Origin: Oceanicaulis sp. MMSF_3324
GTDB lineage: Bacteria; Pseudomonadota; Alphaproteobacteria; Caulobacterales; Maricaulaceae
DNA: 64,000 nt
NCBI RefSeq assembly: GCF_030733545.1
Contig: NZ_JASHIU010000001.1
Span: 496,001-560,000 of the forward strand
Reading direction: 5' to 3'
Below are positions 26,515 through 36,360 of the stretch, piece after piece. Below the pieces are notes generated by a model. That model saw only the letters and a list, made by a program, of their open reading frames with translations. It did no database searches and had not been told where the DNA came from. The first letter of the stretch is position 1. Each line of letters opens with the position of its first letter. The translations under genes were made by a program, and so were the position numbers.

Positions 26515-26817
26515 CTAGGGTTTCCCATTGGGAACAGAGACGATCCAGACGCCGTCCACCTGATCGACCAGGTGTCCGCCCAGCGCGCGCGCCTTGGCGC
26601 GGTCCGGGCAGCCGACAAGGTCAGCCGTATGATCGAGATAATTGCTGGTGGCGGCGGTTTCGCCCAGGCGTCGGCAGGGCGCGCCAGACACGGGATAGCC
26701 GTCCCCGAAGGCGCCGACCGAGGCTGGAAAGACAAAAGCGTGCGAGTTTGAAGATGCTGCGCAGCCGCCCAGTAACAGAACAAGCACCCCTGTCAGGGCG
26801 AAAGTCGGATTAGGCAT
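26515..26817 (-). CDS. Small putative lipoprotein (100 aa)
   Basis: The first 19 residues are a lipoprotein signal with lipobox LGGC ([19 protein letters not shown]). AAAGGG lies upstream of the ATG at 26817. The mature part (81 residues) ends with a hydrophobic strand-like region ([18 protein letters not shown]) and includes two cysteines (APCRRL, LVGCPD). The stretch [18 protein letters not shown] is reminiscent of small YgdI/peptidase-inhibitor-like lipoproteins, but I cannot assign a family. Confidence 0.65.
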   Translation of the reverse strand: MPNPTFALTGVLVLLLGGCAASSNSHAFVFPASVGAFGDGYPVSGAPCRRLGETAATSNYLDHTADLVGCPDRAKARALGGHLVDQVDGVWIVSVPNGKP

Positions 26818-26897
26818 GGCGAACCCTTTCTGGCGTCACCCGCGCGAACCTGATCAGTCTGACCGTGGTTCGCGCGGGAGAGCAAGAGGTGACGGGT

Positions 26898-29387
26898 TCA
26901 GTTCAGGCCCAGACGCGCCCCGCTGTCACAGTGAAAACAGCCATCCGCACCGATCGGGCTGCCGGGCGGGATGTCGGTGTTGGGGACAGACACCGTCCGG
27001 CCTTCATCAATGGCGGTCAGACCCGCCCCGATCATGGCGGACAGGGCCGTGGCCTGATCCGGACCGATAGACGAGCGACGACCGGACAGCTCGGCTTGCA
27101 AACCGTCGAGCCGATGCCGGGCGAGGCGCGCCGCGCTGGGCGTCGTGCTGGCCGCTGTGGTGAGCAGCTGGCTCACATATTCGCTCTGCAGCGCTTGCCG
27201 GATGGGGCGCAGCCGGGCGGCTTCATCACGCGGGGCGTCAAACAGAACCGCTTCAATGCGTTCGAAGACTGTCTCGGGCGCCAACCCGTTCGCGTGGCGG
27301 GCGCTTTGTTCCTCCATGCGCGCCATACGCGCGGGCGCCAGCATGGCGTCAAGCGTGATCCGGCCCGCGGCCGCGGCGGCGTTCGCCCGGCTGAAGGCCG
27401 GATACTGATCGCTTTCAAACTGTTCGCGCCGCGCGATCGGATCATAATCAGCAAAGGGCGAAGGCGTCAGAAGCTGCAAGGTCTCATCGGCGATGTCGAG
27501 CATGCCGGGCTCAAGGGTTGCAGCGAGCGCATCCAGGGCGGCGCGCTGACGGGCCGGATCGTAATCGGTGACGCCTTCCACGCCGGGACCGTTGATTTCA
27601 TAGGCGAACAGGACCCCGCCCAGCGCCTTGGCGGCGGCTTCCACCTGGTAGCGGTGATACAGATAGATCGGCGGGAAGACGTTGCGGATCTCGCTGAGCG
27701 GCAGGCCTTGCGCCATCACGTCGGTTCCGAACCGCTCGAGAGCCGCCTCGCGCACGACCAGCGTGTCATTGAGCATGGCCACCGGGTCCGCGCCATTGTC
27801 CCAGAGATTGGCCAGCGGGTGGCCCGAATTGTTGCCGCGGGCGTGCCGGTCGGAAATGTACAAGAGGCCATCCGCACGCGCCTGTTGGAGAATGGCGGCG
27901 AGGCCCGCCTGCTCGGAGGCCTCATCCGGATATTGCGAATACAGCCAGGCGATGGAGGCGATGTCCCATTCCCCGATGCCCACATCATAGGCCTGAGAGG
28001 AGTCAAACCCGGTCTCCTGGTCAAAACGGATGAGCGGGGCGGGGTAATCCATCACCGAGGCGCGATCATTGGTGCTGGCCGCGAAGTTGTGCATCAGGCC
28101 CAGCGTATGACCGATTTCGTGGGCGGAGAGCTGCCGCACGCGCGCGAGCGCCAGCTCCAGCGGGTCGTCCGCTGCGCCCGTGCCGGTCTGCTCGACCCCC
28201 ATCAGGCCTTCGAAGATGCGGCGATCCTGACGGACGCGCTGACTGCCCAGGATCACATGACCTTTCAGGATCTCGCCCGTGCGCGGATCGACGACCGAGG
28301 CGCCATAGGACCAGCCGCGGGTCTGACGGTGCACCCACTGGATGGCATTGTAGCGTGAATCGAGGGGGTGAACGCCTTCGGGCAGACGCTCCACGCGATA
28401 GGCGTCTTCAAAGCCGGCCGCTTCAAACGCTTCGGCCCACCAGTTGCCGCCTTCGATCAGGGCTTGCTGGATCAGTTCGGGCGCGCCGCGATCCACGTAA
28501 TAGACGATGGGTTCGATCACCGGGCCAGACGGCGCGGACGGGTCCGCCCGCTCCAGGCGATGGCGCTGGGCGTAGCCGCGTTGCAGCGGGGCGTCCAGCG
28601 GGGTCGCCATATCATAGCGCGTCATCTCGAAGGCGCCGCTGCGCGGGTCAGAGGCGCGGGTCTCATATCCGGCTTCAGGCAAAGCGATGAAGGAGTGGTG
28701 TACAGTCAGGGTCACCGCTTCGGGATAGGGCGCAGTCGCACGCACTTCCGCGCCGGGGTCGCTGGCTGTCAGGGTCAGCAGTGCATCGATCTCGATATTC
28801 TCGGGAAAGCTCAGAAGGCTCTCGGCCAGCGGAGCGCTGCGTTCGGTATCGACCGAGAAACCGCCTTGCCCCGCACTGCTCAATCGGCCTGCTGCATCAA
28901 TGGGATCGCGTTTGAGAAAGCCGGACAGGTCGATGAGAATTTCGCCATTGGCCCGTTCAGCCAGGATGTCGGTGCGCCAGATGACGGAGCGGGCAAAGGA
29001 TTGGGCCGTGGCCGCCTGTTCATCCGCGCCCGCGCCCAGGGCGGCATAGCGCGTGTTTTCGAACTCCGCGAAGACAGCGTCGCCAACGCGCGAAAAGCGC
29101 AGGATCCAGGTGTCGGTCCCAAGACCCCGGTCCAGTCCCACAGGGTTGGAGCCCAGCCCGGAAGTCAGGCGCGCGGTATAGATCATCCGGCCCAGACTGC
29201 CGTCGTCCGAGGGGGAGAGCGCCGCCAGTACCTGCCCTTTGGACGCATCGGGATAGAGGGCGATCAGGCCCTCTTTCCGCTCAAGCCCCTCCACGCTTTC
29301 CGCGAAGCTCGCAGTGTCCTGGGACAATGCCTGGGCGCCGGACAGGCTCAGGCACAGCGCCAAAGCGCCGGTGATCACTCTCATCAT
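26898..29387 (-). CDS. Exported zinc-dependent metalloprotease (829 aa)
   Basis: A signal peptide (MMRVITGALALCLSLSGAQALSQ) is followed by a strand-rich N-terminal half. The catalytic centre HEIGHTLGLMHNF, at about residues 423-435, is the HExxHxxGxxH zinc motif of the metzincin type. The overall arrangement (LARVRQLSAHEIGHTLGL, then DYPAPLIRFD and VGIGEWDIASIAWLYSQYP) matches large bacterial metalloproteases carrying DUF5117/DUF4953-type regions. It is predicted to act in the periplasm or outside the cell. It is not in an operon with its neighbours: gaps are 80 and 231 bases. Confidence 0.9.
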   Translation of the reverse strand: MMRVITGALALCLSLSGAQALSQDTASFAESVEGLERKEGLIALYPDASKGQVLAALSPSDDGSLGRMIYTARLTSGLGSNPVGLDRGLGTDTWILRFSRVGDAVFAEFENTRYAALGAGADEQAATAQSFARSVIWRTDILAERANGEILIDLSGFLKRDPIDAAGRLSSAGQGGFSVDTERSAPLAESLLSFPENIEIDALLTLTASDPGAEVRATAPYPEAVTLTVHHSFIALPEAGYETRASDPRSGAFEMTRYDMATPLDAPLQRGYAQRHRLERADPSAPSGPVIEPIVYYVDRGAPELIQQALIEGGNWWAEAFEAAGFEDAYRVERLPEGVHPLDSRYNAIQWVHRQTRGWSYGASVVDPRTGEILKGHVILGSQRVRQDRRIFEGLMGVEQTGTGAADDPLELALARVRQLSAHEIGHTLGLMHNFAASTNDRASVMDYPAPLIRFDQETGFDSSQAYDVGIGEWDIASIAWLYSQYPDEASEQAGLAAILQQARADGLLYISDRHARGNNSGHPLANLWDNGADPVAMLNDTLVVREAALERFGTDVMAQGLPLSEIRNVFPPIYLYHRYQVEAAAKALGGVLFAYEINGPGVEGVTDYDPARQRAALDALAATLEPGMLDIADETLQLLTPSPFADYDPIARREQFESDQYPAFSRANAAAAAGRITLDAMLAPARMARMEEQSARHANGLAPETVFERIEAVLFDAPRDEAARLRPIRQALQSEYVSQLLTTAASTTPSAARLARHRLDGLQAELSGRRSSIGPDQATALSAMIGAGLTAIDEGRTVSVPNTDIPPGSPIGADGCFHCDSGARLGLN

Positions 29388-29535
29388 GGTCTTGCTCCCC
29401 TTGGCGCGTGTCGCGCTCTTGGGGAAGGCTAGCCAGACGGGCCCGATTTGAACAGGGGCGGACGCGCCGAGGTCTGGTTTTATGACGTTTGAGCGATGGC
29501 TCGCCTGGCTGAGGAACGGAGGTGTAAGCAGAAAC

Positions 29536-29560
29536 CGGGCGGCCGCTTGGCGACCGCCCG
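29536..29560 (-). terminator. GC hairpin after the YHS-protein gene
   Basis: CGGGCGG (29536-29542) pairs with CCGCCCG (29554-29560). On the minus strand it is followed by GTTTC, a weak T tract. It lies about 60 bases beyond the stop of the gene ending at 29619, within a 231-base gap that otherwise shows nothing recognisable. Confidence 0.4.
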
Positions 29561-29618
29561 ATCTGGCGTCCGGGCAAGGGGAGGGGAAACCTTGCCCTGT
29601 CAGGGATGGGGGAGGCCC

Positions 29619-30104
29619 CTACAGGTCGGACGCGGCAGTATGTTCGATCTCGGTCCAGTTGCGCTCGGCGCTCGCCAGGGTGCCGGCTTCGTCATTGAGG
29701 AAGTTGCGCAGGATTTCCTCGTTCACGAAGACATAGAGCTGGCCGTCGCGCACGGCGGAGAACCGCGGATCACCATCCAGCTTCTTGCCCAGCGCGACGC
29801 CGACGGCGCAGAAGCCGCCATAGGCGGGGATGTATTGCTCGGGATTGCGACGGAAGGTGCGCAGATTGGCGCGGCTGGCGAAGTAATAGGCGACGCCCTC
29901 ATGCACGGCGGCGAACTCGGCCGTGCCGTCAAGGCGAATGCCGGTCTCGATCAGCGCGACCGGGTCCGAGCCATGAAGGCCCAGCGGCGCCCCGGCCAGG
30001 GTATAGCCCGTGGACACATTGTTCTCGTCTTCCGCCAGAGCGGCCGGAGCGGTGAAAGCGACCAGCACGAGGCCGATCAGAGCAGTGGAAATCAGGGTCT
30101 TCAT
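29619..30104 (-). CDS. Exported YHS-domain protein (161 aa)
   Basis: The ATG at 30104 is chosen because AGGAGAGAGA is positioned upstream and the signal peptide starts there (MKTLISTALIGLVLVAFTAP). The YHS-like domain spans about residues 40-105 (GSDPVALIETGIRLDGTAEF, GVAYYFASRANLRTFRRNPEQY, PAYGGFCA), with C97-region cysteine and several tyrosines usually linked to metal binding. Members of this family are small periplasmic proteins of unclear function, often called YHS domain-containing (seleno)proteins. A GC hairpin follows the gene. Confidence 0.85.
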   Translation of the reverse strand: MKTLISTALIGLVLVAFTAPAALAEDENNVSTGYTLAGAPLGLHGSDPVALIETGIRLDGTAEFAAVHEGVAYYFASRANLRTFRRNPEQYIPAYGGFCAVGVALGKKLDGDPRFSAVRDGQLYVFVNEEILRNFLNDEAGTLASAERNWTEIEHTAASDL

Positions 30105-30257
30105 GGTCTCTCTCCTGAGCACGCGCCGGGGGGAAGCGCGCGGGATGTGAAGGTCGCAACGCCTTCGGTCAGCTCAGGTAGGAGAGACGAAATAAGCGCC
30201 TGTCTGTAGACGGAATTCTCCCTAAAGGATTGTACGGTCGGGGGTGTCCCCTATGGC

Positions 30258-31679
30258 TCAGCCGGTCGCCGCTGCGCCTTCATCGAGCGATTTCATATAC
30301 TCGAACAGCTTGCCGACCGCTGCCGGAGCGGTTTTGCGCATGGACTGGAGAAGCTCTGTTTTTTCAACATCCTCCGGTCCGATCTCGCTCAGAAGTTTGC
30401 TGAAACCGTCCAGCCGGTTTTCCCGCAGCCACGCGCGCAGCTCCGGGATCTGGCTCCAATTGTACTGGTTCATCATGTAGGCGGCGGTGAAGCGGATGAA
30501 GTCGGTATCGTGATTGGGCAGGGGCACGACGGCGCACAGCCGGTTCTGCTCGGCTTCATCATCAAAGGCGGCTTCGATATGAGCGATGAAGGCGGCGCTG
30601 AACACCGGCTGGTAGGACCGAACCATCTGCAGCACCAGAATGTCGCCCTGGAAGACCGGAGCGATGGCGTCATTGACCACGGCTCGCGCCGAACAATCGA
30701 CCAGAACGGTGTCGGGCGTGATGGCGATTTCGCCTTGATCAAGGGTCACCGTGTCTGTCGTGATGGTCTTGACCCGGCCCTTGCGGACGATGTTGCGGAC
30801 CTGGCGCAGCGCCGCGACCTCATCGCGCGAAACAGTCGCGCCATGGAACATGGACGGGCGCACATCCGGATCGATGCGCAGGAAATACCCGGCCGCCTCC
30901 AGCCGGTCGAACATGTCCTCGATGCTGGTGGAGTTCGCGATCGCCTCGAACTGACGCGCCTGGGCGCCGATGGTGTCAAAGAAGAAGTCCGGCCCGGTCT
31001 GGGTGTTGCGCCGGTCGAGCAACCAGCCGTCGCGCGGCATGATCCAGGTGATCAGGTCGGGGTCCACCCGGTGCTCCAGCAACCACAGAACCGTGTCGAT
31101 GGCTGTCTTGCCCGCCCCGATGATCACGAACCCATCGGGCTTGCGCTGGATCTTCGGCAGGTCATTGGGTGGCATGAACCAGGCGTCGGCGGAGACGGTG
31201 AATTTTGGCGTGTGCGTGGAGGGCACAGAGGTTTTCAGATAAGTGGCGTCCACCGTCTTGCGCCGGGCCGTCACCTCGAAGACCTCCCCGCTCAGCACAT
31301 GCTCGAACCGGCCTTCGCCCAGATACCGGCACATCGGGAAGAACCGCACCCGGCCTGAAGGCAGGAAGGTGTGGTTCATCACCTGCTGATAATAGGCCAG
31401 CACCTCATCGCCGCTGGCGAGATCGCCCATGCCCTTGTTCAGGCCGACCTTGTCGGTCTCGCCCCGGCTCAGCTCCTTAGAGGAGACGCCATAAAAGCTC
31501 GAGGGCTGGTGCAAGGTGACGAAGGGGTAGGCGTGGTTCCAGTGTCCGCCCGGCTTGGCGTTCTGATCGACGATGATGATGTCCGCATCGGTCTCGGTCA
31601 GGATGACGTCGGTGAAGGCCATGCCCATGGCGCCGCCGCCAATGACCAGATAATCAGTCTCAAGATGTGTGATCGCCAT
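30258..31679 (-). CDS. NAD(P)/FAD-binding flavoprotein (473 aa)
   Basis: The N-terminal dinucleotide motif YLVIGGGAMGMAF is followed by an acidic residue (IIIVDQNAKPGGHW), fitting FAD. A second Rossmann motif FVIIGAGKTAIDTVLWLLE near residue 195 fits NAD(P)H, as in flavin-containing monooxygenases. The stretch VTLHQPSSFYGVSS is common in this uncharacterised group. It is divergent from a TetR-family gene with a 111-base gap holding a palindrome, so I infer repression by that regulator; the inducer and substrate are unknown. Confidence 0.83.
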   Translation of the reverse strand: MAITHLETDYLVIGGGAMGMAFTDVILTETDADIIIVDQNAKPGGHWNHAYPFVTLHQPSSFYGVSSKELSRGETDKVGLNKGMGDLASGDEVLAYYQQVMNHTFLPSGRVRFFPMCRYLGEGRFEHVLSGEVFEVTARRKTVDATYLKTSVPSTHTPKFTVSADAWFMPPNDLPKIQRKPDGFVIIGAGKTAIDTVLWLLEHRVDPDLITWIMPRDGWLLDRRNTQTGPDFFFDTIGAQARQFEAIANSTSIEDMFDRLEAAGYFLRIDPDVRPSMFHGATVSRDEVAALRQVRNIVRKGRVKTITTDTVTLDQGEIAITPDTVLVDCSARAVVNDAIAPVFQGDILVLQMVRSYQPVFSAAFIAHIEAAFDDEAEQNRLCAVVPLPNHDTDFIRFTAAYMMNQYNWSQIPELRAWLRENRLDGFSKLLSEIGPEDVEKTELLQSMRKTAPAAVGKLFEYMKSLDEGAAATG

Positions 31680-31735
31680 GAGTCGCCTCCCCGCGACGGC
31701 CCGCCCGATATTGGAGGTTCGGGTTGAGCCTGATC

Positions 31736-31748
31736 ATAACAGTGTTAT
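31736..31748. promoter_or_regulatory. Palindromic operator candidate for the TetR regulator
   Basis: ATAACA-G-TGTTAT is a perfect 13-base palindrome centred in the gap between the flavoprotein gene and the divergent TetR gene. This arrangement, and the ATAAC...GTTAT form, are usual for TetR-family operators. TATACAA overlapping its right end could be a -10 element for the TetR gene. Confidence 0.65.
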
Positions 31749-31790
31749 ACAAATGTCAGGGGCAAATCCCGTCCCGTCAAGGCTGAAGCA

Positions 31791-32369
31791 ATGAGCGACG
31801 CGAAATCCAAGATCATGCAGGCGGCGTCAAAGCTGTTTCTGGAGGGCGGTTACAAGGCGCTCAGCGTGCGCGCCATCGCGCGCGAGGCGGGCGTTTCAAC
31901 CATCGGGATCTACAGCCATTTTGATGGCAAGCAGGGTATTCTCGACGCGCTTTACATTGAAGGCTTCGCACAGGTGGAGGCGACCTGCGCCCTGCCTGAC
32001 GGCGTGACGGATCGGGACGCGGCGATTGAAACGGTGGTGCGCCAGTATCTGCGCAGCGTTCAGGCCCATGAGGCCCATTACCGGCTGATCTTTGGCGAGC
32101 AATCGCCCGATTTCAGCCCGTCCGAAGACGCTCGCAAGGCCGGGGCGCAAGCCTTTGCCCGGCTACTGGAGCGCTCTGCGGAATTCCTGCCCGACCATTC
32201 CGCGGACGAGGTGCGCAATGCGGCGCTGGAGATCTGGGCGCTGATCCATGGCTTTGTCAGCCTGCGCCAGCATGTGACGGCGCTGAAGACGCAAAGCACG
32301 GACTGGGAAGACCAAGTGGTCCGGGCGGTGCGCATTCACGTCGCCGCCCTGGATCAGACCCGGTCCTGA
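31791..32369 (+). CDS. TetR/AcrR family transcriptional regulator (192 aa)
   Basis: The first 50 residues are the TetR DNA-binding domain: [49 protein letters not shown] contains the helix-turn-helix. The rest is the variable ligand and dimer domain (helical). Length 192 is typical. It probably represses itself and the divergent flavoprotein gene through the palindrome at 31736-31748. Confidence 0.92.
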   Translation: MSDAKSKIMQAASKLFLEGGYKALSVRAIAREAGVSTIGIYSHFDGKQGILDALYIEGFAQVEATCALPDGVTDRDAAIETVVRQYLRSVQAHEAHYRLIFGEQSPDFSPSEDARKAGAQAFARLLERSAEFLPDHSADEVRNAALEIWALIHGFVSLRQHVTALKTQSTDWEDQVVRAVRIHVAALDQTRS

Positions 32370-32371
32370 CG

Positions 32372-32391
32372 CCGCCTTCCGGAGGCGGTTT
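32372..32391. terminator. Bidirectional hairpin between tetR-type gene and ilvD
   Basis: CCGCCT (32372-32377) pairs with AGGCGG (32383-32388) around a five-base loop, then TTTCGCT on the plus strand. It sits between two converging genes. Confidence 0.6.
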
Positions 32392-32404
32392 CGCTAAACG
32401 CGCT

Positions 32405-34087
32405 CTAGTCGAACGGGAAGCTCGTCACCGCGCCATCGGAAGCGGAGTGGACGAGCCGGGCGTATTTGGCGAATGCGCCGGTGCGGTATTTGGGTTCGGG
32501 CGGGGTGAAGCCCTGGGCCATGCGCGCCTTCAGATCCGCCTTCACATCGATGCGGCGGTTCTCGATATCGATGGTGATCACGTCGCCGGTCTTCACAAAG
32601 GCGATGGGCCCGCCATGGGCGGCTTCGGGCGCCACATGGCCGACCATGAAGCCATAGGTCGCGCCGGAGAAGCGGCCATCGGTCATCAGCGCCACGTCAT
32701 CGCCCAGGCCTGCGCCCTGAATGGCGGCGGTAACCGCCAGCATTTCGCGCATGCCCGGCCCGCCTGCGGGGCCCTCATTACGGATGACGACCACATCACC
32801 CTTCTCGATCCCGCCCGAGTTGACCGCCGCAAAGCAGTCCTCCTCGCAATCAAACACCTTGGCGGGACCTTCAAAGAACAACCGGTCATGACCGGCGAGC
32901 TTGGCGACACAGCCTTCAGGCGCCAGATCGCCGTAGAGCACGCCGAACCCGCCGCGCGGTTTGAGCGGTTTGTCAGCGGACAGGATGACGTCCTGACCTG
33001 GCGTTTCAGCCGCCAGTTCGGCTTCCTCGAACAAGGATTTGCCGGTGACGGTGGGGGCGTCCTCGATCATATCCGCTGCCTTGAGCCGTTGCAGCAGAAG
33101 GCGCGCGCCGCCCGCCGCCGCCATGTCGGGCGCCATATAGCGTCCGCCGGGCTTGAGGTCGGCGATGACCGGGGTGGTCCGGCTGACCGCGTCGAAGACA
33201 TCGATATCGAACTGGTCGCGGGTCACGCCGGCTTCGCGCGCAATGGCCAGAAGATGCAGCACCGCGTTGGTGGACCCGGCCGTGGCGGTCACGGCCGCCG
33301 CAGCGTTTCTTAGCGAAGCCGGGGTTATGATCTGACGCGGACGCCGATCGGCCTTCAGCGCCTCGACGACCGCCTGACCGGCCTGGCGGGCGGCGTCGGG
33401 TTTGTCGGGGTGGACAGCGGGTATGTCATTGAGCCCCATCGGGGACAGACCCAGAGCCGACAGCGCGAGCGCCATGGTGTTGGCGGTGAACTGGCCCCCA
33501 CAGGCGCCCGCGCCCGGGCAGGCGGCCTTTTCCACTTCCATAAGCTCGTCTTCGCTGATCTTGCCCGCCGCACAGGCCCCCACAGCTTCGAACACGTCCT
33601 GAATGGTCACGGCCTTGTCGCCCAGCTTGCCGGGCATGATCGAGCCGCCATAGAGCACAACGCTGGGCAGGTTCAGCCGCGCCGCCGCCATCGCTGCGCC
33701 GGGCAGGGTCTTGTCACAGCCTACCAGGAACAGCACCGCGTCCAGGCAATGCCCGCGCACCGCCAGTTCGGCGGAATCCGCGACGCAATCGCGGCTCATC
33801 AGGCTGGCGCGCATGCCTTCGGTGCCCATGGAGATGCCATCGGTGACCACGATGGTGTTGAAATCCACCGCCGTGCCGCCGGCTGCTTCAATCCCGGCGC
33901 GGGCATGATCAGCGAGGCCCTGAAGGTGCATGTTGCAGGGCGTGACGCTGGTCCAGGTGTTGACGATGGCGATCATGGGCTTGGCCATGCGTTCATCATC
34001 ATATCCGGCGGCGCGCAGCATGGCGCGAGCCGGGGCGCGGGCCGGCCCCTGGATCAGTGTGTGAGAGGGGCGTTTGTTATCGGTCAT
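32405..34087 (-). CDS. ilvD: Dihydroxy-acid dehydratase
   Basis: The enzyme removes water from 2,3-dihydroxy-3-methyl acids in valine and isoleucine synthesis (third common step). Iron-sulfur ligands are visible in [14 protein letters not shown] and [17 protein letters not shown], with the family motifs [15 protein letters not shown] and [20 protein letters not shown]. Length 560 fits IlvD. It lies six bases after thrC on the same strand, so threonine supply and a branched-chain step are transcribed together, under the Thr/Ile leader far upstream. The remaining ilv and leu genes are in the divergent operon. Confidence 0.96.
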   Translation of the reverse strand: MTDNKRPSHTLIQGPARAPARAMLRAAGYDDERMAKPMIAIVNTWTSVTPCNMHLQGLADHARAGIEAAGGTAVDFNTIVVTDGISMGTEGMRASLMSRDCVADSAELAVRGHCLDAVLFLVGCDKTLPGAAMAAARLNLPSVVLYGGSIMPGKLGDKAVTIQDVFEAVGACAAGKISEDELMEVEKAACPGAGACGGQFTANTMALALSALGLSPMGLNDIPAVHPDKPDAARQAGQAVVEALKADRRPRQIITPASLRNAAAAVTATAGSTNAVLHLLAIAREAGVTRDQFDIDVFDAVSRTTPVIADLKPGGRYMAPDMAAAGGARLLLQRLKAADMIEDAPTVTGKSLFEEAELAAETPGQDVILSADKPLKPRGGFGVLYGDLAPEGCVAKLAGHDRLFFEGPAKVFDCEEDCFAAVNSGGIEKGDVVVIRNEGPAGGPGMREMLAVTAAIQGAGLGDDVALMTDGRFSGATYGFMVGHVAPEAAHGGPIAFVKTGDVITIDIENRRIDVKADLKARMAQGFTPPEPKYRTGAFAKYARLVHSASDGAVTSFPFD

Positions 34088-34093
34088 TTGAAA

Positions 34094-35395
34094 TCAGGCC
34101 GTTTCGTTCAGGGCGTTCAATTGCGTTTTGAGGGCGTCGAGATCCGCCGCGCAGGGTTCGAACCGGGTGGAGCGGTCCAGAACTTCGGCAAGCGCCGGAG
34201 ATGGCGCGATCGTCTGCCCGATCAGCGGCTCGACAATATCGGCGAACTTGTAGGGGTGCGCTGTCGCTGCGATCACCCAGGGGCGGGCGTGCAGATCAAA
34301 CTCGCGCATTCGCGCCAGCGCCTCGGCGCCGACCGCGGAGTGCGGGCACCAGACATAGCCCGAGCGCTCATAGTCCGCCTTGATCCGGGCGCGAATGGCG
34401 CGGTCTTCCACCAGCTCCACCGACAGGCGGGCCGCATCGTCGGGCAAGGCGTCCAGGCGTTCGAAATTGCTCGGCGCGCCCACATCCATGGCGTTGGCGA
34501 GGGTGGCGATCGAAGCGCGCGGCTCATACCGGCCCGAGATCGCCCAGTCCGCCAGCGTCCGGTTGGCGTTGGTGGCGAGCACGATCGGCCCCCAGGGCGC
34601 CCCCATATGACGGGCCCAGATGGCGGCGACGCCGTGGCCGAGATTGCCGGTGGGGATGATCAGTCCGGGTTTGACGCCGTTCTTCTCATAGGCCTGTCGT
34701 GCGGCCCAGGCCATGTAGGCGGCCTGAGGCAAAAGGCGGGCGATATTGATGGAATTGGCGCTGGTCAGATTGTGTGCATCGCTGAGCGCCCGGTCGGAAA
34801 AGGCCGCTTTGACCATGCGCTGACAGGCATCGAAATCGCCTTCGACTTCCAGCGCCGTCACCGGGGCGTTCCAGCAGGTGAGCTGGCGCTTCTGGAACCC
34901 GGATATCCGTCCCTTGGCATACAGGATCACCGCCCGCACGCCCTTGCGGCCTTCCGCGGCGCAGCCCACGGCCCCGCCGGTGTCGCCTGACGTGGCGGCC
35001 AGAACGGTGAAGGGATGCGCCGGATCGCCGAGCCGGTCCAGGCACCGCATCAGAAAGCGCGCGCCCACATCCTTGAACGCGCCGGTCGGGCCGTGAAACA
35101 GCTCAAGCGCGAACACGCCAGGCCGTCCGGGGAAGGGGTTCACCAGCGGCACGTCAAAGTCATAGGTTTCGTTGACCAGCTCGGGCAAGGCGCTTTCCAG
35201 AGCGTCTCCCTTGAAGAAAGGCTCGAACAGGGCGAGCGCGGTCTCCTCCAGGCTGGTTTGCGCCGTCAGTCCGCTCAGTTGGCCTTCGGGAAACGCATCG
35301 GGGATGAACAGGCCGCCATCCCCCGCGAGACCGATCCGGATGGCTTCGGAGATCGAGCCGGCGCTGGCGCTGTTACGGGTTGAGATCAGGCGCAT
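34094..35395 (-). CDS. thrC: Threonine synthase
   Basis: This PLP enzyme converts O-phosphohomoserine to threonine. The N-terminus MRLISTRNSASAGSISEAIRIGLAGDGGLFIP and the lysine motif LFHGPTGAFKDVGARF are typical of long-type threonine synthase, as is TSGDTGGAV. Length 433 is normal. The start overlaps the end of thrB by 10 bases, indicating coupling. Confidence 0.96.
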   Translation of the reverse strand: MRLISTRNSASAGSISEAIRIGLAGDGGLFIPDAFPEGQLSGLTAQTSLEETALALFEPFFKGDALESALPELVNETYDFDVPLVNPFPGRPGVFALELFHGPTGAFKDVGARFLMRCLDRLGDPAHPFTVLAATSGDTGGAVGCAAEGRKGVRAVILYAKGRISGFQKRQLTCWNAPVTALEVEGDFDACQRMVKAAFSDRALSDAHNLTSANSINIARLLPQAAYMAWAARQAYEKNGVKPGLIIPTGNLGHGVAAIWARHMGAPWGPIVLATNANRTLADWAISGRYEPRASIATLANAMDVGAPSNFERLDALPDDAARLSVELVEDRAIRARIKADYERSGYVWCPHSAVGAEALARMREFDLHARPWVIAATAHPYKFADIVEPLIGQTIAPSPALAEVLDRSTRFEPCAADLDALKTQLNALNETA

Positions 35396-36348
35396 GCTTC
35401 TGGCTCCTCGGCCGGTTCAAGGCGCACGCCGGTGCTGTTGAGCGATGCGCGATAGGCTTTGGCCTTGCGCCCTGCACGGTCAAAGGCGCGCGCCATGGCG
35501 GTCTCTACCGCTTCGGCGTCAAAATCGGCCGCCCAGGCGAAAATCGACGGCCCCGAGCCGGAAAACGAACAGCCCAGGGCGCCCGCTTCCAGCGCAGCAG
35601 CCTTCACGTCGCGCATTTCGGGCAGCAGAAAGGCGCGCTGGGGTTCGATCAGCACATCATCGAGGCCCGCCCGGATCAGTTCGAGATCCGATGTCGCACA
35701 GCCCAGGGTGAACGCTCCCAGACGCCGGGCGTGTTCCACCGCGGTCTGAAGGGGCGCGTCGGGCTGAAGCACGTCCCGGGCGGCCTGGGTTTCGGTTTTC
35801 GCATCGGGATGAAACAGGATGGCCGTGACGCCCTGGGGCGCGGGCATGGGTTTGACGATCGCTGGATCAAGCTGGGCGGCGATCACCAGCCCACCCAGAA
35901 GCGAGGCCATGACATTGTCCCAGGGGGGCGGATCGGCGCTGGCGCGCTCGCCTTCCAGCGCAAACGGCAAGAGCTCGGCGGTGGAAAACGGCTTGTCCAG
36001 GAGCGCGTTGACCGCTGCGGCGGCCGCCACGGCGCTGGCGGCGGACCCGCCCATGCCAGCGCTGATCGGCACGCCTTTCTTGACGTCCAGGCGCACGCCG
36101 AACGGCGCTTTCACCGCTTGCAGGACCGCCTGGGCGGCCCGTAACGCCGTGTTGCGCATGGGGTCTTCGGGCAGTTTGGACATCAGGCCGCTGACCTCGC
36201 CCAAACGCACGCCCTGTTGGCTCTCCCTATGGGCGGTCACTTCGTCCCGGGCGGCGTCAAACGCTTGTCCCAGGACATCAAATCCAACCCCGACATTGCC
36301 AATGCTGGCCGGGGCGCTGGCGCGCGCATGCATACTCATCAGACCCAC
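35386..36348 (-). CDS. thrB: Homoserine kinase (GHMP type)
   Basis: The enzyme phosphorylates homoserine. It belongs to the GHMP kinase family: ASIGNVGVGFDVLGQAFD near the start and the ATP-binding motif PISAGMGGSAASAVAAAAAVN, with the C-terminal GCSFSGSGPSIFAWA. Length 320 fits (E. coli ThrB is 310). The annotated start is a GTG at 36348 with AGAGGA five bases upstream; ATGs at 36339 and 36333 are alternatives and place the start closer to the family consensus. It is 12 bases after thrA. Confidence 0.95.
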   Translation of the reverse strand: MGLMSMHARASAPASIGNVGVGFDVLGQAFDAARDEVTAHRESQQGVRLGEVSGLMSKLPEDPMRNTALRAAQAVLQAVKAPFGVRLDVKKGVPISAGMGGSAASAVAAAAAVNALLDKPFSTAELLPFALEGERASADPPPWDNVMASLLGGLVIAAQLDPAIVKPMPAPQGVTAILFHPDAKTETQAARDVLQPDAPLQTAVEHARRLGAFTLGCATSDLELIRAGLDDVLIEPQRAFLLPEMRDVKAAALEAGALGCSFSGSGPSIFAWAADFDAEAVETAMARAFDRAGRKAKAYRASLNSTGVRLEPAEEPEACA

Positions 36349-36360
36349 TCGTCCTCTTGC

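Noticed and set aside
26865-28358. Open frame of 497 codons on the plus strand
   Set aside because: Antisense shadow of the zinc metalloprotease gene, whose HEIGHTLGLMH motif and signal peptide decide the coding strand.
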